Source: Erysipelotrichaceae bacterium (GTDB lineage Bacteria > Bacillota_I > Bacilli_A > Erysipelotrichales > Erysipelotrichaceae). Taken from it: 27,688 bases of DNA. The position numbers and the translations under genes were made by a program. Each line of letters opens with the position of its first letter. Positions within the stretch are counted from its first letter, which is position 1. Positions 22,766 through 27,688 of the stretch are shown in pieces. The stretch is from assembly GCA_024684175.1 (NCBI GenBank), contig JAIKXJ010000077.1, positions 1-27,688 of the forward strand, in the 5' to 3' direction. The notes under the pieces are model-generated. The model saw nothing but the letters and a program-made list of their open reading frames with translations. It ran no database searches and was not told the DNA's origin.

Positions 22766-24354
22766 TGTTTCGGCGTGAAGCGGGCCGGTCCGAAGAGGGA
22801 GATCACGAAGTTGTTGTTCTGCAGCTTCTCATAGAAGTAATGATATTTCTCCTGCTGGGCTTCGTCCATCATTTCCGAATGGTTGTTGAGGTTGATGATG
22901 TCGAAGTCTTTTTCGTATCTCTTCCACTCCGGTCTCCTGCCGCCGTTCGGGTCGCCTTTGGCGGCGAAGTCATACCAGTAACCCTGGATGAGTTCCATGA
23001 AGTCGTAGTCGGCACCGACCCAGTGGTATGGGAAGAACGGATTGCGTTCGCCGGTATCGACTCGGCCGAAGACGTACGGCATCTCCGCGCAGTGCGGCGA
23101 ACCGTCATTGTGTCCTCTTTCCGTCTCGTTTTCTTTGGACATGAGCCAGACGTAGGCGCTGCGGCCGTAGAGTTTTGCCAGTTCGCCGAGTTTTGCCGAG
23201 CCCATCAGCATGATATCGGAGGCGATGGATGAACAGGCTTTCGCCGCTTCGATGGCGTTATTTGCCGGGTACCATCTCTTCATATTTTCCACGTTATCCG
23301 GGAAAGCTTCTTGGAGATATGCGTGGAAGGCTTCGACCGAATACTGGTCGGCCCGGACGGCCGGGAATTCCTGGGCACAGGATCCGATCATGACGTCGAA
23401 GTCGTTGAATTCGCCGCTGTCCATGATGTCGGAGTACTGTTTCGGGAGGAATTCGCCGTCGACACAGAAGGTGAAACCGAAGCCCATCGGTCCGATGCCT
23501 TTGGATCTTTGGAATTCCTCGTATTTGTCAAAGAGTTCCCAGGCGTCTTTGGTCCTGAGTTCTTCGATGGATTTGACGCCGATGTAGCTCATGTATTCGA
23601 CACCGAGATCTTCCATCCGTTTCCTCGGACCCGGCTGCATGAAGCCCCAGTAGATCGGTCCGGATTCGATGGAGACTCTTTGGATGATGCCTTTCATCAG
23701 CGGAGATGCGTGCAAAGCACCGGTCGCTGCCGCACCGCCGGACTGTCCGGCTACGGTGATGCGCTCGGGATCGCCGCCGAAGCTTGCGATGTTGTTTTTG
23801 ACCCACAGGCAGGCCTGGCGGATGTCGTAGAGGGCGTAGTTGCCGCTGGTGCCGCCGGTCTCCGCGGTGAGCTCCGGATGTGCGAAGAAGCCGAAGAAGC
23901 CCAGACGGTAGTTGATGGTGACGACGACGATGTCTTTCCGTTTGGCAAAGCCGATGCCGTCGCACACGACTTCGCAGCCGCTTCCCGCGACCATGCCGCC
24001 GCCGTGTACCCAGATGAAGACCGGGAGTTTGTCTTCCGGTGTCTTTGCCGGAGTCCAGACGTTCAGATAGAGACAGTCTTCCTCATACTGGGAAGGTGCC
24101 ATGAACTGCGGGACGCCGTGGACGTTTGCCGGAAGATCTTCCTGTTCCATGACGTGCTGGATGGCCGCTGCGGAGTATTGTGTCGCTTTACGGACGCCTC
24201 TCCATCTTTCCGGTTCCTGCGGGTGCCGGAAACGGCGGTCGCCGACCGGCGGAGCTGCGTAGGGGATGCCTTTGAAGATCTTCACATCTCCCTCCTTGTA
24301 TCCCTGCAGCCAGCCCTGTTTCACTAAGACTTTTGCGTTTTCAAAGTTGCTCAT
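22762..24354 (-). CDS. Type B carboxylesterase (para-nitrobenzyl esterase-like)
   Basis: This 530-residue protein is close to the family length. It starts with the family pattern KIFKGIPYAAPPVGDRRF and has the EDCLYLNVWTP signature, the oxyanion strand VFIWVHGGG, nucleophile Ser205 in GQSGGA, and a probable catalytic His in SPHCAEMPYVFG. AGGAGG lies 10 bases before the ATG. It lacks a signal peptide. The gene overlaps the 3' end of the upstream esterase gene by 14 bp and the DUF3237 gene by 4 bp. Such enzymes hydrolyse carboxylic esters of broad type; physiological substrate unknown. Confidence 0.92.
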   Translation of the reverse strand: MSNFENAKVLVKQGWLQGYKEGDVKIFKGIPYAAPPVGDRRFRHPQEPERWRGVRKATQYSAAAIQHVMEQEDLPANVHGVPQFMAPSQYEEDCLYLNVWTPAKTPEDKLPVFIWVHGGGMVAGSGCEVVCDGIGFAKRKDIVVVTINYRLGFFGFFAHPELTAETGGTSGNYALYDIRQACLWVKNNIASFGGDPERITVAGQSGGAAATGALHASPLMKGIIQRVSIESGPIYWGFMQPGPRKRMEDLGVEYMSYIGVKSIEELRTKDAWELFDKYEEFQRSKGIGPMGFGFTFCVDGEFLPKQYSDIMDSGEFNDFDVMIGSCAQEFPAVRADQYSVEAFHAYLQEAFPDNVENMKRWYPANNAIEAAKACSSIASDIMLMGSAKLGELAKLYGRSAYVWLMSKENETERGHNDGSPHCAEMPYVFGRVDTGERNPFFPYHWVGADYDFMELIQGYWYDFAAKGDPNGGRRPEWKRYEKDFDIINLNNHSEMMDEAQQEKYHYFYEKLQNNNFVISLFGPARFTPKQ

Positions 24355-25180
24355 ATAGATCAGTCCTCCTGTTTTTTATTTTTTTGTTCAACAGATATTC
24401 GATGCCTTCATAGGCGTGCGGCGTCCAGAAGTTCCAGTCATGGACCCCCGGTCCTTCGCTGTAGGTATAGTCTGCTTTCTGTTTTTTGAAGAAGCCGGCC
24501 AGATCGCGGTTCGGTGCGATGAGGAAGTCTTCGCTGCCGCAAGCCATGTAGATACGCGGGTTTTCTATCCCTTTGCGTTTGTTCCTTCTGAAGAGGACCT
24601 TCGGATTGTGGTCGCTCTTTGCGGCTTTGGAGAGGTCGCCGAAGGTGTCGACATAGTACTCGTAGTTGGCCATGACCGGATCTTTCATCTTCGGACTCAT
24701 GTCTTTCAGCGATTCGACGATGAGGGCGGAAGATAGGGCCATGATGCCGGAGAAGGTCTCCGGATACATGAGGCCGGTATGTAAGGCACCGAAGCCGCCC
24801 ATCGAGAGACCGCCGATCAGCGTGTCTTCTCTTTCCATAGCCAGGCCGAAGGTGTCTCTCAGATATTCGATGAGGTCTTCGCCGATGAACCGGCAGTAAT
24901 GGTGGCCGGTCGCTTTCTTATCGACGTAGAAGCCGATGCCGCCGCTGGGCATGACGATGGCCAGATTGTATTTCATGGAGTAGTCGGCAGCTGCCGAGTT
25001 GTAGAGCCAGTCGGTGCAGTCGCCGCTGTAGCCGTGCAGCAGGATGAGCGTTTTCAGCTTTCTATTGTAGTAGGGATTGCCCTGAAGGAAGGGCGGCAGC
25101 TCTTTCGGCGGGAGGATCATATGAAATTCTCCGTTGCAGGCCAAGGCTTCGCTGCGGAATCGGACAAAGAGTGTGGACAT
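24341..25180 (-). CDS. Esterase of the EstA / esterase D family (acetylesterase-like)
   Basis: This 279-residue protein has LILLHGYSGDCTDW as the oxyanion strand, nucleophile Ser126 in GLSMGG, and the catalytic His in GPGVHDWNFW, which is typical of the tributyrin esterase EstA and FrmB/esterase D group. No signal peptide is seen. AAAGGAG is 10 bases before the start. It is the first gene of a three-gene minus-strand operon that runs toward the plus-strand esterase operon. Family members act on short acyl esters of sugars or on thioesters; nothing here points to formaldehyde detoxification. Confidence 0.88.
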   Translation of the reverse strand: MSTLFVRFRSEALACNGEFHMILPPKELPPFLQGNPYYNRKLKTLILLHGYSGDCTDWLYNSAAADYSMKYNLAIVMPSGGIGFYVDKKATGHHYCRFIGEDLIEYLRDTFGLAMEREDTLIGGLSMGGFGALHTGLMYPETFSGIMALSSALIVESLKDMSPKMKDPVMANYEYYVDTFGDLSKAAKSDHNPKVLFRRNKRKGIENPRIYMACGSEDFLIAPNRDLAGFFKKQKADYTYSEGPGVHDWNFWTPHAYEGIEYLLNKKIKNRRTDLYEQL

Positions 25181-25392
25181 ATGAAAAGATCTCCTTTTTC
25201 TGTCTTCATTGTAGGAGATCGCTGATCCGTAAAATATTAAAAATGTGCCTTTGATTTTTGACTTTGACGGTTCGGAGCGGAATAGGCGGTGCGAAGGTGA
25301 AATATTTTGAAAATGTGATGATATTTTTTAAAGTCTTAGGAAAGCAGATTTGATTAAATGAAAATAACGAAAGGACTAAAAAAGGAGAAATA

Positions 25393-26889
25393 ATGAAAAA
25401 ACTTTTAGTTATTTTGGCTGCTTTGCTGCTTCTGACATCCATGACCGGATGTTCATCGGGCGGCGGCGAAAAGAAGGACGACGAGCCTTCGATCATTACG
25501 ATCGATATGTCGACGCTGTTCATCGTTCCGGCTCTGGAAGCGACACAGAAGGTCGAAGATCAGATCAATGATTATCTTTTGAATACTTTAGGCGAGAAAG
25601 ATTACAAGATCCACCTGAGGATCACTTCGATCGGCGACTATCTGCAGTCGATCCCGATGGAACTGGCCGGCGGTGCCGAAGGTTCCGTCGATATCGTTCA
25701 GGTATTCGATGTTGCCGGCTGGTCGAACAACGGCTATATCATTCCGCTGGATCCGTATCTCGACAACGAACTCAAGCCGACTTATGAAATGATCAAGCCG
25801 ATCATGGGCAACGGCAGAGTCGGCGGCCAGACGTTCATGATGCCTCGTTACTTCGGCACGGTCCTTGACTGGAAGTGGATCTACAACAAGGAAATGGTCG
25901 ATGCCGCAGGTGTCGATGTTTCCAAGATCACCGATATCGATACGCTCGGTGATGCATTGGCTGAACTCAAGACCGCTTATCCGGATGAGCACTTCTTAGT
26001 ATACTGCGATCAGTTCAACAGGCTCTACAACCTCAAGACACACACTTCTCAGGTAGGTACATATACGGCAACGGTCGGCAACGACACGACTTTGTATGAC
26101 TACTACGAGACGGATGCATTCAAGGATGCCGTCTACAAGGCATATGAATTCCGCCAGAAGGGTTATGCGGATCCGGAAGGTTCCGCGAATACGCTGAGCC
26201 ATGACGCAGTCGTCATGGGCGGTTCCGCCAAGGGCGTCATCATGGGTCACTCCAACGATCCGGAATCCATCGCTACGATGTTCTCGACGACCAACACATA
26301 CGGTGCAACGTTCGGTGCCGTCACCATCGGTATCGATGATCTGGCGACCGACACACTGGGCATCGGTATCTCTCATGCCTGCAAGGATCCGGCTTCCGCA
26401 GCAAAATTCATCAACCTGCTGTACACGGATCAGTTCGTATGGGATTCTCTGATCTTCGGTGCCGAAGGTCAGGACTACGAATGGAATGAAGATCACACGA
26501 AGATCAGATATCCTGAAGGTCTGGACTTCAACACGGTACCTTACAACTGCATGTACTCCTGCGGTATGATCGGCAACGGCTTCGACTACTTCCTCGAGTA
26601 TGAATCAGGAAATGAGACAGGTTCCAACGGCGAATACGGAAAGATCCTGTTCGAAAAAGCCACTATACCTCCTCTCTACGGTTTCATCCCTGTAACGACC
26701 AACGTCCTCAACGAGGTCACGGCCGTATCCAACGTCGTCGAACAGTACAGCAACGTTCTGATGTACGGTGATGTCAATCCGGATGAGAAGTATCCTGAAT
26801 TCATCGCTGCTCTGAAAGATGCCGGCATCGACAGGATCGTCGCCGACTTCCAGGCACAGGCCGATGAGTGGATCAAGGTCAACAAATAA
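25393..26889 (+). CDS. Large ABC sugar-binding lipoprotein (LplA/YtcQ-like, family 1)
   Basis: The protein has 498 residues with a lipoprotein signal ending in lipobox MTGC (Cys20), then a Gly/Ser/acidic linker and a family 1 binding fold. The length, about 70 residues more than the first binding protein in the window, fits the LplA/YtcQ group used for complex oligosaccharides. AAAGGAG precedes the ATG. The bases between 25181 and 25392 are gene-free and A/T-rich, with no confident promoter hexamers. A terminator follows, and then a sensor gene. Its permeases are not in the window. The stand-alone MsmX-type ATPase could energise such a transporter, as in Bacillus. Confidence 0.88.
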   Translation: MKKLLVILAALLLLTSMTGCSSGGGEKKDDEPSIITIDMSTLFIVPALEATQKVEDQINDYLLNTLGEKDYKIHLRITSIGDYLQSIPMELAGGAEGSVDIVQVFDVAGWSNNGYIIPLDPYLDNELKPTYEMIKPIMGNGRVGGQTFMMPRYFGTVLDWKWIYNKEMVDAAGVDVSKITDIDTLGDALAELKTAYPDEHFLVYCDQFNRLYNLKTHTSQVGTYTATVGNDTTLYDYYETDAFKDAVYKAYEFRQKGYADPEGSANTLSHDAVVMGGSAKGVIMGHSNDPESIATMFSTTNTYGATFGAVTIGIDDLATDTLGIGISHACKDPASAAKFINLLYTDQFVWDSLIFGAEGQDYEWNEDHTKIRYPEGLDFNTVPYNCMYSCGMIGNGFDYFLEYESGNETGSNGEYGKILFEKATIPPLYGFIPVTTNVLNEVTAVSNVVEQYSNVLMYGDVNPDEKYPEFIAALKDAGIDRIVADFQAQADEWIKVNK

Positions 26890-26913
26890 TCCGTAAGACA
26901 CGATTTGTAAACT

Positions 26914-26940
26914 GAGCGGGATGTGGATCCCGCTCTTTTT
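26914..26940 (+). terminator. Terminator after the sugar-binding lipoprotein gene
   Basis: Stem GAGCGGGAT (26914-26922) pairs with ATCCCGCTC (26927-26935) around GTGG, followed by TTTTT. The T-run is directly followed by a TATAAT. Confidence 0.9.
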
Positions 26941-26942
26941 AG

Positions 26943-26948
26943 TATAAT
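26943..26948 (+). promoter_or_regulatory. Candidate -10 box of the sensor gene
   Basis: A perfect TATAAT lies 22 bases before the ATG at 26971, directly after the terminator T-run. No -35 is recognisable; the region where it would lie is the terminator hairpin. Confidence 0.45.
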
Positions 26949-26970
26949 GAAAAGTAGAAAATAGGCCGGA

Positions 26971-27688
26971 ATGGAAAAGTCATTGATAAGAAAGATGTTG
27001 CTGCTGATCAGCGGGATCATGATCTCTTCGCTTTTGTTTTTCGCTGCGGTCTCTCTGACCTATGACACGTTCTTCAGGCAGACGCTCATCAAAGACAACA
27101 GCCGTATCGCTACCAGCTGGACTTCGTCGATCGATAATCGGCTCAACGCGGTCTATGAACATCTTTTCGATGTGGCAAACATCATCTTCAGGAAAAACGA
27201 GATCCGTTCCGGTTCGCCTGAGATCGATTATGTGAGCCGCAACAGTCTGCTCGATGTGCTGGAGTCCAAGATCATGGCTTCTTCGGATATCTCTGCCATT
27301 TTCGTGACCGATACGGAGAGCGATCTTTTCCTTTATTACAACAACCCTGTCGTTTCCATCCTTGAGAACAACAATCTGAAGTATTTTCTGAAGGATTACA
27401 GCATCTCTAACAGCTATTCCGTCCGCAACCGGCAATGGAAGACGGTGCAGATCAATGAGGGTGCGTATTATTACAACGCCATGAAAATGGGCAAATATGT
27501 CATCGGCGCTGTCAGCTCTTTCGATCTCTATGATCTGCCTGATCACACTGATACGGTCCATGTCTTCATCGAAAGCCGGGATGAGTTCTATCCGGTCCGC
27601 GGGGGCAGGGATCTGATCCCTCTTCTCGATCAGAACAAGGGCGAAAGTTATTTTGATGACGGCTACGTCATCGTCCGCAATGTTCAGA
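26971..27688 (+). CDS. Membrane sensor protein, N-terminal part (probable YesM-type histidine kinase)
   Basis: The gene is cut by the window end after 239 residues. One membrane helix (about residues 9-32, MLLLISGIMISSLLFFAAVS) is followed by an extracellular region with DTFFRQTLIKDNSRIATSWT and alternating strands, consistent with a Cache-like sensing domain. The second helix, HAMP and kinase parts would be beyond the window. Sugar-binding proteins of the LplA type are often next to such YesM/YesN two-component genes. It could instead be an AraC-type regulator with an extracellular domain. The ribosome binding site is weak (AGGCCGGA). Confidence 0.55.
   Translation, partial: MEKSLIRKMLLLISGIMISSLLFFAAVSLTYDTFFRQTLIKDNSRIATSWTSSIDNRLNAVYEHLFDVANIIFRKNEIRSGSPEIDYVSRNSLLDVLESKIMASSDISAIFVTDTESDLFLYYNNPVVSILENNNLKYFLKDYSISNSYSVRNRQWKTVQINEGAYYYNAMKMGKYVIGAVSSFDLYDLPDHTDTVHVFIESRDEFYPVRGGRDLIPLLDQNKGESYFDDGYVIVRNVQ

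Noticed and set aside
23311..24327. Plus-strand open frame across the carboxylesterase gene
   Set aside because: It is low-complexity and Asp/Phe/Val-rich without motifs or ribosome binding site, and the minus strand is an unmistakable type B carboxylesterase.
1..27688. CRISPR arrays, tRNA or rRNA genes, toxin-antitoxin or phage defence genes
   Set aside because: None was seen on reading both strands; no regularly spaced repeats, tRNA cloverleaf or defence motifs were recognised.

Overview
The window is chromosomal DNA of a Firmicute, most likely a gut or oral Erysipelotrichaceae-type bacterium. The support is strong AGGAGG-type ribosome binding sites, TATAAT -10 boxes, rho-independent terminators, three lipoproteins with a Cys at position 20, and family-1 sugar-binding proteins with MsmX/UgpC-type ATPases. 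TGA is used as a normal stop. The taxon is an inference from gene style, not from a marker gene.

Left part (1-5750). The right end of an IS3-family element, with the C-terminus of its transposase, abuts a five-gene operon. It encodes a lipoprotein substrate-binding protein, a cytosolic type I phosphodiesterase/nucleotide-pyrophosphatase-like enzyme, an UgpC-type ATPase and two permeases. The phosphodiesterase inside an otherwise ordinary UgpBACE-like operon suggests import of a phosphodiester-containing solute followed by intracellular cleavage.

Middle-left (5750-11110). These are mostly monocistronic genes: a hemolysin III/PAQR membrane protein divergent from a DUF1836 regulator, a YwaF-family membrane protein, a lipoprotein joining TPRs to YD-like repeats, a 3-hydroxyacyl-CoA dehydrogenase and a Cof-type HAD phosphatase. 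The trhA/DUF1836 intergenic region carries two near-identical 27-bp operator-like repeats on two divergent promoters. The HAD gene looks leaderless.

Right part (11110-25200). This is an island unusually rich in ester hydrolases, at least seven enzymes of several folds and none with a signal peptide. An acetyl-esterase-like hydrolase and a stand-alone MsmX-type ATPase with a structured-looking leader lie on the minus strand. A plus-strand run of seven genes follows: alpha/beta hydrolase, sialate O-acetylesterase, Nif3-like protein, CE2-like SGNH esterase, P-loop kinase, GH13_18 sucrose-phosphorylase-like enzyme and a two-domain esterase. A converging minus-strand operon encodes an EstA-like esterase, a type B carboxylesterase and a DUF3237 protein. 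Together these suggest intracellular removal of acyl groups from imported glycosides or oligosaccharides, with phosphorolysis of a glucoside and phosphorylation of the released acceptor.

Right edge (25200-27688). A large LplA/YtcQ-type sugar-binding lipoprotein is followed by the start of a membrane sensor, probably a YesM-type histidine kinase. Its permeases would lie beyond the window, and the orphan MsmX-type ATPase here could energise them.
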